Notes under the pieces: model-generated
What the model was told of the DNA's origin: nothing
The model's input: only the letters and a program-made list of their open reading frames with translations
Database searches by the model: none
Program-made: the position numbers and the translations under genes
Part shown: positions 8,096 to 17,738 of the stretch, piece by piece
How positions within the stretch are numbered: position 1 is the first letter of the stretch
How the letters are laid out: every line of letters begins with the position of its first letter
Assembly (NCBI GenBank): GCA_019358945.1
Contig: JAHHIE010000020.1
Coordinates: 35,542 to 99,541 of the forward strand
Reading direction: 5' to 3'
Source: Stenomitos rutilans HA7619-LM2
Lineage (GTDB): Bacteria; Cyanobacteriota; Cyanobacteriia; Leptolyngbyales; Leptolyngbyaceae
DNA length: 64,000 nt

Positions 8096-8797
8096 CTAGA
8101 CAGCAAGATACTTGTGCACAAGCGCATCGCTGAGATCGGCGGTATGGCCCTTTGCGACGACCGAGCCTTTTTCCATGATGAAAAACTTTTGGGCAAGCTG
8201 ACGGGCAAAGTCAATTTTTTGCTCCACCACCACTACCGTGATGCCTTTTTCGCGATTAATGCGTTTCAAGGTATCTTCAATCTCTTGCACGATCGAGGGT
8301 TGAATGCCTTCCGTTGGCTCATCCAGCAGCATGATTTTAGGATTGCTCAACAGCCCACGCGCGATCGCCAACTGCTGCTGTTGCCCACCGCTCAACAACC
8401 CGCCCTGCCGCTTGAGATGCTGCTTGAGCATCGGGAAAAACTCAAACACCTCTTCTGAGATTTTCTTCGGCTTGTCTTTGGCGGCTGTCATGCCCAACTT
8501 CAAGTTATCCAGCACCGATAGGTAAGGGATGATTTCGCGTCCCTGGGGGATGAACGAAATGCCATAGCGAGCACGCAAGTATGTGGGGGTTTTGGTAATC
8601 TCATCAGCATCAAATACAATGCTGCCAGACATGACTTTATTCAAGCCAATCACACTCCGCAAAAGCGTCGTTTTACCCACACCATTGCGCCCCAAAATAC
8701 ATGCAATTTCACCCTTTTCAACCGCCATATCGACGTTGAACAGCACAGGCGTTTGACCGTAGGAAACAGTCACATCTGTTAAATTAAGCAGCGGCAT
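8096..8797 (-). CDS. urtE: urea ABC transporter ATP-binding protein UrtE
   Basis: This 233-residue ABC ATPase has Walker A GRNGVGKTT, signature LSGGQQQQLAI and Walker B IMLLDEPTEGI. It is LivF-like and is the second of two ATPases in the cluster, the arrangement of urea/short-chain-amide transporters. It should energise urea uptake together with UrtD at the cytoplasmic face of UrtBC. The track start is GTG; the ATG at 8797 (MPLLNLTDVTVSYGQ) matches the family start and overlaps urtD by 14 bp, indicating translational coupling. It is the last gene of the urt operon. Confidence 0.95.
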   Translation of the reverse strand: MPLLNLTDVTVSYGQTPVLFNVDMAVEKGEIACILGRNGVGKTTLLRSVIGLNKVMSGSIVFDADEITKTPTYLRARYGISFIPQGREIIPYLSVLDNLKLGMTAAKDKPKKISEEVFEFFPMLKQHLKRQGGLLSGGQQQQLAIARGLLSNPKIMLLDEPTEGIQPSIVQEIEDTLKRINREKGITVVVVEQKIDFARQLAQKFFIMEKGSVVAKGHTADLSDALVHKYLAV

Positions 8798-9581
8798 CGA
8801 TTCGTTCACGACCTAAATACACCTCAATAACTTTGGGATTTGACTGGACTTCCTGGACGGAGCCTTCGGTTAATTTCTCGCCCTGATGCAACACCACAAT
8901 ACGCTGGGCAATCTGCTTCACAAACTCCATGTCATGCTCAATTACCACAACGGCATGATGGTTAGCAAGGGTTTTGATAATCTCACCCGTTTCATGGGTT
9001 TCATCAGGCGTCATCCCTGCGGTTGGCTCATCCAGCAATACCACAGTGGGATCTTGAGCCAACACCATGCCGATTTCAATCCATTGCTTTTGACCATGAG
9101 ATAAGGAAGAGACTCTGCTAAACGCTTTGTCCAAAAGACCAATGCGCTCTAAGACCGTTTCAATTTTGGCTTTTTTAACGCTGGTAAGCTTGGCTTTGAT
9201 GGATGAAAAGACGCTGTGAGATCCCTTTAAAGCCAACAAAATGTTATCAAAGACGGTCAGCTCGTTGTAAACGTTGGGATTCTGGAATTTGCGCCCAATG
9301 CCCATGTGCGCGATCGCGTGAGCACTGCGATTGGTAATATCTTGCCCCTGATAGTAAACATGCCCAGATGCCACTGGAGATTTGCCCACAATGGCGTCAA
9401 GCAGCGTACTTTTGCCAGCACCGTTTGGCCCAATGATGGTCACAATTTCTCGATCAGCAACATCCAGGCTCACGCCCTTGATGGCCTGAAAGCCTGAGAA
9501 AACGACCTTGACATCTCTGACAGAGAGAATGGCTTCGAGGGGTTCTGCCCTGGATTCATTGGCAGACACAAGTGTATCCAT
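8784..9581 (-). CDS. urtD: urea ABC transporter ATP-binding protein UrtD
   Basis: This 265-residue LivG-like ABC ATPase has Walker A GPNGAGKST, signature SHGQKQWIEIG, Walker B VVLLDEPTAGM and the switch His in VVVIEHDMEFV. The SHGQKQW variant of the signature is typical of UrtD. It pairs with UrtE to power urea import. It starts with ATG, 99 bp after urtC, and overlaps urtE at its 3' end. Confidence 0.95.
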   Translation of the reverse strand: MDTLVSANESRAEPLEAILSVRDVKVVFSGFQAIKGVSLDVADREIVTIIGPNGAGKSTLLDAIVGKSPVASGHVYYQGQDITNRSAHAIAHMGIGRKFQNPNVYNELTVFDNILLALKGSHSVFSSIKAKLTSVKKAKIETVLERIGLLDKAFSRVSSLSHGQKQWIEIGMVLAQDPTVVLLDEPTAGMTPDETHETGEIIKTLANHHAVVVIEHDMEFVKQIAQRIVVLHQGEKLTEGSVQEVQSNPKVIEVYLGRERIDAAA

Positions 9582-9680
9582 AAACCTAGCCTTGTACGTT
9601 CAGTTTGTTACCGTAACCTAACATCCCCGGTCAATGCGTTCTGTGACCTAAGTAGCGATTTGCATTGGGGATGAATTGGC

Positions 9681-10934
9681 TTATTTAACCCGTGAGCGCC
9701 CTTTTATCGGACGAGGAGTACCACTGGATGAGGGACGTACAGCTTTGAAGGCCATCAGCGATCGCCCAACCCACCGCGACCCCTGTTGAAGCGGCGTGAC
9801 CCAATCAAACACCCGCGCCTGTACAAAGCCTGATGTCGAACTGGTGCTTGTGAGGGGAGCGGATTTCTCCTTGGCTACCGATTTGATCTGCTTTGGCAAC
9901 AAACCCATCAACCCATCCGGTAGAAACAGCACTACGACCAGCAGAATAATACCAACGATCAACTGCCAGTCTTGCGTAACGCGATCGACCGAGTTTTGCA
10001 ACTGTCCCAGCAAAATGGCTGCAATTAGAGGGCCTACCAGCGTACCCCGTCCGCCTACCGCAACCCAAATCACCACCTGCGTCCCAAAGGCCACGCCCAA
10101 ATAAACGGGTGAGATGAAGCGATTCAACGGCACAAACAAGCCACCTGCAATACCCGCAATCCCAGCCGATAACGTCCAGACGAAGATCTTGAAGCTGGCA
10201 ACATCGTACCCCAGGTAAGAAATGCGCTTTTCGTTCTCTTTAATGGAACGCAGGATCAAACCGAAGTTTGATTGCGTTAACCACCAGCTTCCAGCCAGCA
10301 CACAGGAAGCAAAGATCAAAATCATAAAGTACAGACCGATCGGCGGAATGACTAAACCACCAAAGAGGGTGAGCTTAGAAACATCTGTAATGCCGTTTGT
10401 ACCTCCGGTATAAGCCTGTTGGCTCACAAAAAACGTCGTCAGCGCTGAGGCGATCGCCAGGGTAATGATGGTGATGTAAACCCCACTGACCTTAGACCGA
10501 AAAATGAACCAGCCGATAATGTAAGCAAAAGCCGCTGGAAGCGCCACCATTGCGATCGCCGCAATGGGAAAGAACTGCAACGGCGCAATAAACCACGGCA
10601 ACTCTTTCAACCCATTCCAAACCATAAAGTCTGGCAATGTGCCCCCATAGTTATTGGCAGTGGCAGAGAGATTTAACTTCAGGTAGTACGCCATCGCATA
10701 CCCGCCCAGCGTGAAGAAAACGCCGTGAGCAAAGCTGAGAATGCCCGTGAAGCCCCAGACCAAATCTAGCGAAATCGCCAGTACGCCAAATAGGAGTAAC
10801 TTCGCCATCAAGTTGGCTTGAAACTCGCCCGCGACAAACGGCAGAATGGCGAGAATCAAAAAACCAATGCCCCCGATCGCCAGTAGCTTAACTGGCACGG
10901 TTGATTGCCGCAGCCGACCCATTACCTCTGTCAC
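9681..10934 (-). CDS. urtC: urea ABC transporter permease UrtC
   Basis: This 417-residue LivM-like inner-membrane permease has about ten hydrophobic segments. GFTGILSFAHGVFFTLGGYAM and VGGRGTLVGPLIAAILLGQLQ are typical of this permease class. The C-terminal tail of about 60 residues is basic and cytoplasmic. The GTG start at 10934 has AGGGAG eight bases upstream, which favours it over the in-frame ATG four codons later. It forms the transmembrane channel for urea with UrtB, which ends 27 bp upstream. Confidence 0.95.
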   Translation of the reverse strand: MTEVMGRLRQSTVPVKLLAIGGIGFLILAILPFVAGEFQANLMAKLLLFGVLAISLDLVWGFTGILSFAHGVFFTLGGYAMAYYLKLNLSATANNYGGTLPDFMVWNGLKELPWFIAPLQFFPIAAIAMVALPAAFAYIIGWFIFRSKVSGVYITIITLAIASALTTFFVSQQAYTGGTNGITDVSKLTLFGGLVIPPIGLYFMILIFASCVLAGSWWLTQSNFGLILRSIKENEKRISYLGYDVASFKIFVWTLSAGIAGIAGGLFVPLNRFISPVYLGVAFGTQVVIWVAVGGRGTLVGPLIAAILLGQLQNSVDRVTQDWQLIVGIILLVVVLFLPDGLMGLLPKQIKSVAKEKSAPLTSTSSTSGFVQARVFDWVTPLQQGSRWVGRSLMAFKAVRPSSSGTPRPIKGRSRVK

Positions 10935-10961
10935 GTTGAAATCTCCCTACATTGATAATCT

Positions 10962-11909
10962 CTAAGCTCGCTTCTGCACCGTAAACAGACCTTCAGGACG
11001 GTAGCGAATCAGCACAATCACCGAAAAGAGCACAATCACTCGTGCTACAGGGTCGTTCAGCAAATAAGCGATCGCTGAGTTCGCTTCCCCAATCAGCAAT
11101 GAACCTGCGAGTACACCGATTAATTTGTCTACACCACCCGTTACCACCGTCATCCAGGCATCCACCAGGTAATCTTGTCCCATCGGCGGTGCAACACTCT
11201 TGAGGGATGAAATGACCGACCCTGCAATGCCTGCCAGACCACAACCATAGGCAAATGTCACCATATCCACCAGGCTCGTGTTGACACCCAGGCAACGGGT
11301 CATCTCACGGTTCTGTGTGACGGCACGAATTTGACGACCCAGGGATGTTTTATAGAGCAAGAAGGCCGTCAATCCCAACAGAACCAGTGCGACAAAAATG
11401 ATAAAGAGTCGGTAGTAGGAAATTTCAACTGACTGGCCGCCCGCCTTGAAAAGTGACAGGTTGCCCTTAATATACGGTGGCGCTTTCACATACTTGAGTT
11501 GCGCCGTAAAGATGAGTTTGACAATGCCTTGCAGCACAATGCTGAGTCCCCACGTTGCCAGCAGCGTCTCCAGCGGTCGCCCGTAGAGCTTGCGGATGAT
11601 GGTCAGCTCCACGATCGCGCCAATGATGGCTGTCAGCAAAAACGCGAAGGGAATGGTGAGCAACAAATCCATCTTGAAGTTTTTCTGAAGCACAAACGTG
11701 GTGTAAGCGCCCAACATAATGAATTCACCATGCGCCAGATTGATGATGCGCATGACTCCAAAGGTGATAGCCAACCCCAAACCCGTGAGCAGCAAAATAC
11801 CGACAATGCCAATACCATTCAAAAGCTGATTGGCAAAGGCGATCGGGTCAATGCTTTTGGCAGGTGGAGATGACTGTGCCAGGTATACCAGAGACGAAAC
11901 AAAATCCAT
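10962..11909 (-). CDS. urtB: urea ABC transporter permease UrtB
   Basis: This 315-residue LivH-like permease has about eight hydrophobic helices. FGVMRIINLAHGEFIMLGAY and VTGGVDKLIGVLAGSLLIGE are the conserved permease motifs. It partners UrtC in the membrane. The ATG start is preceded only by a G-rich AGGGGG. A 15-bp tandem repeat separates it from urtA. Confidence 0.95.
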   Translation of the reverse strand: MDFVSSLVYLAQSSPPAKSIDPIAFANQLLNGIGIVGILLLTGLGLAITFGVMRIINLAHGEFIMLGAYTTFVLQKNFKMDLLLTIPFAFLLTAIIGAIVELTIIRKLYGRPLETLLATWGLSIVLQGIVKLIFTAQLKYVKAPPYIKGNLSLFKAGGQSVEISYYRLFIIFVALVLLGLTAFLLYKTSLGRQIRAVTQNREMTRCLGVNTSLVDMVTFAYGCGLAGIAGSVISSLKSVAPPMGQDYLVDAWMTVVTGGVDKLIGVLAGSLLIGEANSAIAYLLNDPVARVIVLFSVIVLIRYRPEGLFTVQKRA

Positions 11910-11940
11910 GACCCCCTACTTCGCCAAAACGGCATCTATA

Positions 11941-12000
11941 CCATCAGTCTCAGTAACATCAGTCTCAGTAACATCAGTCCCAGCAAGACTCAGTCCCAGT
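11941..12000. repeat. 15-bp tandem repeat, four units, between urtA and urtB
   Basis: Four successive units run on the pattern ACATCAGTCTCAGTA, with the first three nearly identical and the fourth diverged. The repeat occupies most of the urtA-urtB intergenic gap. Such gaps in periplasmic-binding-protein operons often hold structures that set the ratio of binding protein to permease, but no clear stem is visible here. Confidence 0.75.
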
Positions 12001-12054
12001 CAAAGAAGCCCGACCAGAGGCGATCCCATCTAGTCAGGCACAAACTTAACCGTG

Positions 12055-13455
12055 CTAAGCCTGCTTCAGAAACTCAGCTGGAATGTCTTTCTTGGTTTCC
12101 ACAGTGGGGTTGCTGCGATCGTCCGGTGTCTTATGCTTGCACAGACGACCCTTGTAGAGCGCCTGACTCCAGGGAATTGGCTTCACCGCTGCTTTCGTTG
12201 CAAAGACGATTTCTGCTTGTCCGTCAGACTTCCACTTACCAATGCGGGAGTACAAATAGGTGTGGTAGTTGTCTGGATCCACTTTCACCGTACCCTGTGG
12301 TGCCTTAAACTCTTGTCCACGAGTCGCTTCACGCAGGTTGGCAGTGGTCAGTTCCTTACCTTCACCCATCGCTTTCTCCATCGCTTGCGCCATGAAAAAT
12401 GTCTGAAGATAAGCCGCTTCCATCACACCGTTGGTCACACGGTCTTGCCCAAATTTTGCTTTGAACTGTTCCACAAACGCTTTGTTTTCAGGCGTCTCAA
12501 CCGACTGGAAATAATTAAAGCTGGTGTAGTGCCCTTCGGCGAACTCAGAACCCATCGCCAAAATTTCTTCTTCTGTGGTGGGGTACGCCATGATGGGCGT
12601 GTCTGCCGACGTCAAACCCGCATCTTTGTACTGCTTGTAAAAGGCAGGAATACTGTCACCTACCAGATTGCTCAACACAAAATCGGGCTTTGCCTGCTTG
12701 ATCTTGTTGATGATGGTGATGAATTCGGTGGTGCCCAGTGCGGCGTATTCGTCACCGACTACTTCGCCGCCAGCTTTCACCAGTTCTGCCTTGGCGATCC
12801 GATTACTTTCTTTAGGGTAGATGTAGTCAGAACCGATAAAGAAGCCTTTTTTCCCAAAGTTCTTAGCGCAGTATGGAATGGAGTCTGTGATCTGCTGGTT
12901 TGGTGCAGCACCCGTGTAGATGACGTTGGAGCTACACTCGTTGCCTTCGTAATACACCGGGTAGTACAGCATTTTGTCTTTCTCTTCAAAGACAGGCAGC
13001 ACAGACTTGCGGCTGGCAGAAGTGTAGCAGCCCAAAACGCAAACTACTTTGTCTTCATCGATCAAGCGCTTGGACATCTGGTTGTACAAGTCCCAGTTGG
13101 AGTCTGGGTTTACAACCACCATGTCAAGCTTTTTGCCTTTAATGCCCTGCTTGCCAGCCCAAGGGCCTTTGCCTTCATTGATTTGCTCGATCGCCAGGAA
13201 GGTCGCGTCTTGCAGAGACTTCTCTACAATGGCGATCGACCCTGTGGTGGAGTACATCACCCCAACCTTGATGCCGTCACCGGATGCGGTCGATGCTACT
13301 GGGCTAGCACCCGGTGAAGCAGAGGTTTCAGCCGTTGGAGCGCCGCCACTCGAACAGGCAGCGACGATACTAGAGCCAAGTGCAAGCGAACCATACTGGA
13401 TAAACCGGCGACGATTCATACCACCCAGTATGAACAGGGGCTGACGCGACTTCAT
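12055..13455 (-). CDS. urtA: urea ABC transporter substrate-binding protein UrtA
   Basis: This is a 466-residue periplasmic urea/short-chain-amide binding protein. The N-terminus carries RRRFIQYGSLALG followed by VAAC, a twin-arginine signal with a lipobox, so it is probably exported folded and anchored as a lipoprotein. The body (GIKVGVMYSTTGSIAIVEKS and NGVMEAAYLQTFFMAQAMEKA) matches the UrtA branch of the Peripla_BP family. The track ORF begins 13 codons further out; the ATG at 13455 has AAGGAG eight bases upstream and is preferred. It is the first gene of urtABCDE and follows an NtcA-type promoter. Confidence 0.96.
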   Translation of the reverse strand: MKSRQPLFILGGMNRRRFIQYGSLALGSSIVAACSSGGAPTAETSASPGASPVASTASGDGIKVGVMYSTTGSIAIVEKSLQDATFLAIEQINEGKGPWAGKQGIKGKKLDMVVVNPDSNWDLYNQMSKRLIDEDKVVCVLGCYTSASRKSVLPVFEEKDKMLYYPVYYEGNECSSNVIYTGAAPNQQITDSIPYCAKNFGKKGFFIGSDYIYPKESNRIAKAELVKAGGEVVGDEYAALGTTEFITIINKIKQAKPDFVLSNLVGDSIPAFYKQYKDAGLTSADTPIMAYPTTEEEILAMGSEFAEGHYTSFNYFQSVETPENKAFVEQFKAKFGQDRVTNGVMEAAYLQTFFMAQAMEKAMGEGKELTTANLREATRGQEFKAPQGTVKVDPDNYHTYLYSRIGKWKSDGQAEIVFATKAAVKPIPWSQALYKGRLCKHKTPDDRSNPTVETKKDIPAEFLKQA

Positions 13456-13580
13456 GAAGCAATTCTCCTTACCGTTTAAAGCACTTATCTGCACAAGCTA
13501 AGGAAGCAAAGACAACATCGGCGCTCGTCAGCCGTTGTTAATTCGTTCCGCGTATAGATGGAGTGCTGCAATACTGTGTG

Positions 13581-13622
13581 ATATTAGAGTTACGACTGCA
13601 TGGTATTTGTATTGGATTATAC
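13581..13622 (-). promoter_or_regulatory. NtcA-activated promoter of urtABCDE
   Basis: Read on the minus strand there is a GTA-N8-TAC site (GTATAATCCAATAC, 13609-13622) followed by exactly 22 nt and then TAATAT (13581-13586), which fits the TAN3T -10 element. This is the canonical spacing of NtcA-activated cyanobacterial promoters, in which the NtcA site replaces the -35 box. It lies about 130 bp upstream of the urtA start. Expression should rise under nitrogen limitation, when 2-oxoglutarate activates NtcA. Confidence 0.88.
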
Positions 13623-13646
13623 AAACTGTGGTCGTGGACTCACAAT

Positions 13647-14252
13647 TCATCTGCAGGGCGGTAAATTGGCAACCAGAAAGTCAATCACGATCGGTAGCCC
13701 GTCCTGAGTTTTAAGATTAGAAAACACAAAAGGCTTGGCACCCCGCATTTTTCTCGCATCTCGATCCATCACGTCTAGATCGGCACCCACATAAGGAGCT
13801 AGATCAATCTTATTGATGATTAAAAGATCAGACTTTGTAATACCCGGCCCACCTTTACGGGGAATTTTGTCGCCGCCCGCTACATCAATAACGTAAATGG
13901 TGAGATCGACTAATTCGGGGCTGAACGTGGCTGCCAGGTTGTCTCCCCCACTTTCGACAAACACCAGATCGAGATTGAGAAAGTGTTGCTCCAATTCTTC
14001 GATCGCCGCCAGGTTCATCGACGCATCCTCCCGAATCGCAGTATGAGGACAGCCACCCGTTTCCACACCACGAATGCGATCGCCCTCCAACGCCTGACTC
14101 CGCACCAAAAACTGCGCGTCTTCCTGGGTATAAATATCATTGGTGACGACGGCTAAATGGTAGCGATCGCGCATCGTTTTGCACAATGCCTCCACCAGCG
14201 CTGTTTTACCAGACCCGACTGGCCCTGCCACTCCCACTCGAAATGCGCTCAT
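13647..14252 (-). CDS. ureG: urease accessory GTPase UreG
   Basis: This 201-residue GTPase has the P-loop [14 protein letters not shown], the UreG-specific [14 protein letters not shown] and the metal-binding motif [15 protein letters not shown] (Cys-Pro-His). [16 protein letters not shown] and [14 protein letters not shown] complete the G-domain. UreG hydrolyses GTP to deliver nickel to urease with UreE, UreF and UreH, none of which is in the window. It sits directly upstream of the urt promoter, linking urea uptake to its hydrolysis. It begins 31 bp after the epimerase gene, so it may be transcribed from further upstream. Confidence 0.97.
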   Translation of the reverse strand: MSAFRVGVAGPVGSGKTALVEALCKTMRDRYHLAVVTNDIYTQEDAQFLVRSQALEGDRIRGVETGGCPHTAIREDASMNLAAIEELEQHFLNLDLVFVESGGDNLAATFSPELVDLTIYVIDVAGGDKIPRKGGPGITKSDLLIINKIDLAPYVGADLDVMDRDARKMRGAKPFVFSNLKTQDGLPIVIDFLVANLPPCR

Positions 14253-14283
14253 AGGATTTCACGACCTGTAACGTTCTGCTTTC

Positions 14284-15348
14284 TTAACTAGCTCTAGCAA
14301 TCTGCGCAGTGTAAATATCTTTGAGAATGGCTGGCAAATCGTACTGATATTGCCAGTTGGGATAGTGCGACTGGAACTTCCGTACATCGGAAATATACCA
14401 GATGTGATCGCCAGAGCGGTTGTCTTCCGCATAGGTGTATTGCAGCTTTTTGCCAGACATCGCTTCACAAATGGCGATCGCTTCTAGCATGGAACAATTG
14501 CTATGGCGCGCCCCCCCAATGTTGTACACTTCTCCACAGCGAGGATTTTGGTAGAAGTGGTAGAAAGCATTGACTAAATCATTGCTGTGAATGTTGTCTC
14601 TAACCTGTTTGCCCTTGTAGCCAAAGATGGTGTACGGTTCCGACGCGATCGTGCATTTCATTAAGTACGCGAGAAAGCCGTGTAACTTGGCTCCTGAGTG
14701 GGAAGGCCCGGTAAGACAACCGCCTCGGAAGCTAGCCGTCTTCATGTCAAAGTAGCGCCCATACTCTTGCACCAACACATCTGCTGCCACTTTCGACGCA
14801 CCAAAAAGCGAGTGTTTAGACTGGTCGATCGACATAGATTCGTCGATACCAATCCAATAGGGATGATCGGTAGCAATTTCCCAACGGGACTCTTGTTCTG
14901 CTAATGGCAACAGGTTTGGCGTGTCGCCATACACTTTGTTGGTAGAAGTAAAGATAAATACTGCATCAGGGCAGTGCTGCCTCGTGGCTTCTAACAGCAC
15001 CAGCGTACCATTTGCATTCACGGTAAAATCCATATGCGGATCGCTAGCAGCCCAATCATGGGACGGCTGTGCAGCCGTATGGATGATCAGGTCGATCACG
15101 CCAGCATGGTCTTTAAAGATGGCTTCGATTGCATCACGATCGCGAATGTCCAGGTCGTAGTGATGATACTGGTCGCCATACTTGTCTTTGAGGACGTTAC
15201 GATTCCACTGCGTTGAAGCCGCTTGCCCAAAAAAGTAAGCACGCAAATCATTATCAATGCCAATCACATGGAACCCCAAGCGTGCAAAGAAATGCACCGA
15301 CTCAGACCCAATTAATCCAGCAGAACCCGTAACTAAGACTGTAGGCAT
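14284..15348 (-). CDS. NAD-dependent epimerase/dehydratase, CDP-paratose/tyvelose epimerase-like
   Basis: This 354-residue extended short-chain dehydrogenase probably epimerises a nucleotide sugar for surface glycan synthesis. [10 protein letters not shown] is the NAD-binding glycine motif and TSTNKVYGD carries the catalytic Ser/Thr region. The expected YxxxK active site reads FGASK, with Phe182 in place of Tyr and Lys186 kept. The track start is a TTG; the ATG nine codons later (MPTVLVTG) fits the Rossmann start. It lies in a minus-strand block with another epimerase, a GT2 and membrane proteins, and 31 bp ahead of ureG. Confidence 0.82.
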   Translation of the reverse strand: MPTVLVTGSAGLIGSESVHFFARLGFHVIGIDNDLRAYFFGQAASTQWNRNVLKDKYGDQYHHYDLDIRDRDAIEAIFKDHAGVIDLIIHTAAQPSHDWAASDPHMDFTVNANGTLVLLEATRQHCPDAVFIFTSTNKVYGDTPNLLPLAEQESRWEIATDHPYWIGIDESMSIDQSKHSLFGASKVAADVLVQEYGRYFDMKTASFRGGCLTGPSHSGAKLHGFLAYLMKCTIASEPYTIFGYKGKQVRDNIHSNDLVNAFYHFYQNPRCGEVYNIGGARHSNCSMLEAIAICEAMSGKKLQYTYAEDNRSGDHIWYISDVRKFQSHYPNWQYQYDLPAILKDIYTAQIARAS

Positions 15349-15415
15349 ACCTGAACACTCTTTATCAATACTCAATGCAAAGTATCAATACCTTACAATT
15401 AAACCGTTAAAATCT

Positions 15416-17686
15416 CTACGACGTTTCAGGTAGAGTCTTCGTGTGAGGCTCTATAACCGCGATCGTGTCAGTAAAAGATGCCTGCATGATCCGTCTTAAA
15501 GTTTGGCTAATACTAAGTAGGCAAACAACCGCGACCCCTGACAGAAAAAGATTGGGAGCCGTCAGAAGATATCCTTGCATACTCCAGGAGGGTGCGAGTA
15601 CCCAATTGATGACAAACCAGAGAGCTTGAAGCGCAAGTACAGCGTACACCAGCAGTTGAGGCAATCGAGTTATCACACCAGCTAACCCAATGAATAAGAG
15701 GATCACCGTGGCATAGGAGCCTTGATGAAGAATCGTCGTAGCAGGCCCAAACATGACCAGAACCCAAAACAAAAGGCTAAAAACACTCACTCCCAAGACA
15801 AGAGAGATAGGTTTAATTTGTGGCGACAGCTTGGTTCGTTTCAGTAATAAGATGGCGCACCAAAGAAACCACCCAAGATTCAAAAGACCAAGGCTTCTGG
15901 TGAGATGAAAAAACTCTTTCTCACGAGTTAATTTGGGAGACAGCATCCCTGTCTCTGGACTAGCGGCAAGTATCTTTAAATTCTCCCACTTGTTATTAGC
16001 AATCTGAGCCAAGCTCAAGCGGTTATAAGAGTCTTTAATAGCCTGTATGGTTGAACGAGAATCGATTTGAACCACGCCTGCAATGTGCCATTTTGCTAAA
16101 CGATTGCCAGGTGGCTCATAAAATTTCTGATAGGCTGACCACGGTGCAAGCAACAGGCCAAAGACTAAACAGCCAAGCACGATCTGGTGCCTCTTTGGGA
16201 AAGAGCGTGGCCTGATCAGCATGAGCACGATCGCGGGCAAGGTAAACACTACCCCTCCGTGCGATAACATCCCCAACGCCGCACTACCCGCTGCTAGCCC
16301 ACACTCAAGGGTTGAGGGACGACGCGACTCCAATACTGACGAGAGCAACAGCGTGAAGGCAAGGACAACGAACGCGGCGGCTAGTAATTTGGGCCAAACG
16401 TAGACACTATTGAAGAAAAAGAAACCGGAGCCGATCGAAAACGCCAGCGTTAGAGCGATCTGCCATCCTGAAAAAGTCAAGCGGCGGCACAGTGCCCACA
16501 TCGTCGCAACCCAGGAGCATTGCGCGATCGTGCTCAGGATTTGGTAATGTAGCCCTCTTGCCCCACTTAAAAATGAGAGGGGGCGCTGTACCAGCATGAT
16601 GCCTGTTTGCAGCGGTGGGCGATCGCTGCTCAGCCATTCACCCAGCAAGGGGCGAGGATCTTTACCGTCATAGAGGCGATCGGCAAAGAGTTTGGGCAAC
16701 ACGTTGTCTGGAGGAAAGCCATCAAAAAAGCGAACTTGAGCCACCATTTCTGGTACGACACCCAGATTGATTGTGTAGAGGATGGCGGTATACCCCAGAC
16801 CTACCAGCAGCATTAATAAGAGAGGCCATGCAAGATCTGGAGTGGCAAGAAACAAGTGCATCTTTCGTTGACGACCCCAGGCGATGCCTACAACGGTTGC
16901 CAAAAGTATACAAACGCTAAGGCCTGTACCGAGATTGGCGTTGAGCAGGTAAACCCAGAACGTTGCATAGCCAATCAGCGCATTGATCGCCATTGCCAGG
17001 ATGACGGTTAACGCAGGGTGAAGCGTGCCACGTTGCACCAGGACTTTAGCAAGCAGCAACCCTGGGGTAAGAAACAGAGCAAAGTAAAGCAAATAGAGGG
17101 GCACTAACCCGATCGCCGACCATTGCCGACCCAGGAAACTCAGAAAGCTCACCTGCAACGGCGAACTCACGCCCAGCCAGCCTTGAGCCTTTTGGCTACC
17201 GTCAATAGCAATGACCTTGATTAGTTGGTTGCGCCAGTCCAGCGGCAACACCCAGTACAATTCTTGCCATCGCTGACCTAAAGGCGGTAGACGCAAGTCA
17301 CGCTGTTCTCTGGTCGAGATGCGCTCAATCAGTAGCCTATTGCCGTCCGTAGAGGGTTCGCCTGAAACAAAGAGACTCAACAACAGCGGTGCTGGAAAAG
17401 AGGGTGACATGAGTTGACCTGTCTGTCGATCGCCCTGAGTCCACGAACCCCAAAGAACAATCCCTTCACCTCGTTTTTTCAGCGTTTGAACCGTACTTTT
17501 TCTGACCTCAGGACTGCCATTCAAGGCAAACTGGCCTGTGACGACATACCCAGATCGGCTCGGTGCTAGGACACGATCGCTCCCACAGATGACGGTCAGC
17601 GTTACACCAACCAGCACAACGCCCAGGCACACTAGCCCCAAAGCTCTTATCAGGAGTGGATGGCATCGAAGCATTTGAATCGGCAT
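15416..17686 (-). CDS. large polytopic membrane protein, putative GT-C type glycosyltransferase
   Basis: This 756-residue protein has an N-terminal anchor near residues 13-35, an extracytoplasmic domain of about 170 residues, and then about twelve hydrophobic helices. A segment between helices reads FFDGFPPDNVLPKLFADRLY followed by SSDRPPLQTGI, which resembles the acidic periplasmic loops of GT-C transferases that use polyprenyl-phosphate sugars. The track start would overlap the upstream epimerase gene by 41 bp; the ATG 31 codons in (MPIQMLRCH), with AAGGAA and CAGGG upstream, is preferred. The family is not recognised with certainty; the glycan role is inferred from its neighbours. Confidence 0.65.
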   Translation of the reverse strand: MPIQMLRCHPLLIRALGLVCLGVVLVGVTLTVICGSDRVLAPSRSGYVVTGQFALNGSPEVRKSTVQTLKKRGEGIVLWGSWTQGDRQTGQLMSPSFPAPLLLSLFVSGEPSTDGNRLLIERISTREQRDLRLPPLGQRWQELYWVLPLDWRNQLIKVIAIDGSQKAQGWLGVSSPLQVSFLSFLGRQWSAIGLVPLYLLYFALFLTPGLLLAKVLVQRGTLHPALTVILAMAINALIGYATFWVYLLNANLGTGLSVCILLATVVGIAWGRQRKMHLFLATPDLAWPLLLMLLVGLGYTAILYTINLGVVPEMVAQVRFFDGFPPDNVLPKLFADRLYDGKDPRPLLGEWLSSDRPPLQTGIMLVQRPLSFLSGARGLHYQILSTIAQCSWVATMWALCRRLTFSGWQIALTLAFSIGSGFFFFNSVYVWPKLLAAAFVVLAFTLLLSSVLESRRPSTLECGLAAGSAALGMLSHGGVVFTLPAIVLMLIRPRSFPKRHQIVLGCLVFGLLLAPWSAYQKFYEPPGNRLAKWHIAGVVQIDSRSTIQAIKDSYNRLSLAQIANNKWENLKILAASPETGMLSPKLTREKEFFHLTRSLGLLNLGWFLWCAILLLKRTKLSPQIKPISLVLGVSVFSLLFWVLVMFGPATTILHQGSYATVILLFIGLAGVITRLPQLLVYAVLALQALWFVINWVLAPSWSMQGYLLTAPNLFLSGVAVVCLLSISQTLRRIMQASFTDTIAVIEPHTKTLPETS

Positions 17687-17738
17687 ACGACCCTGCGAGT
17701 TCCTTAACGTCACGCTGAATTCGTTGCCGCAACCTTCG

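Noticed and set aside
12052-13317. 421-aa plus-strand ORF
   Set aside because: It is the antisense shadow of urtA; the protein is Cys/His/Phe-rich in the manner of shadow frames.
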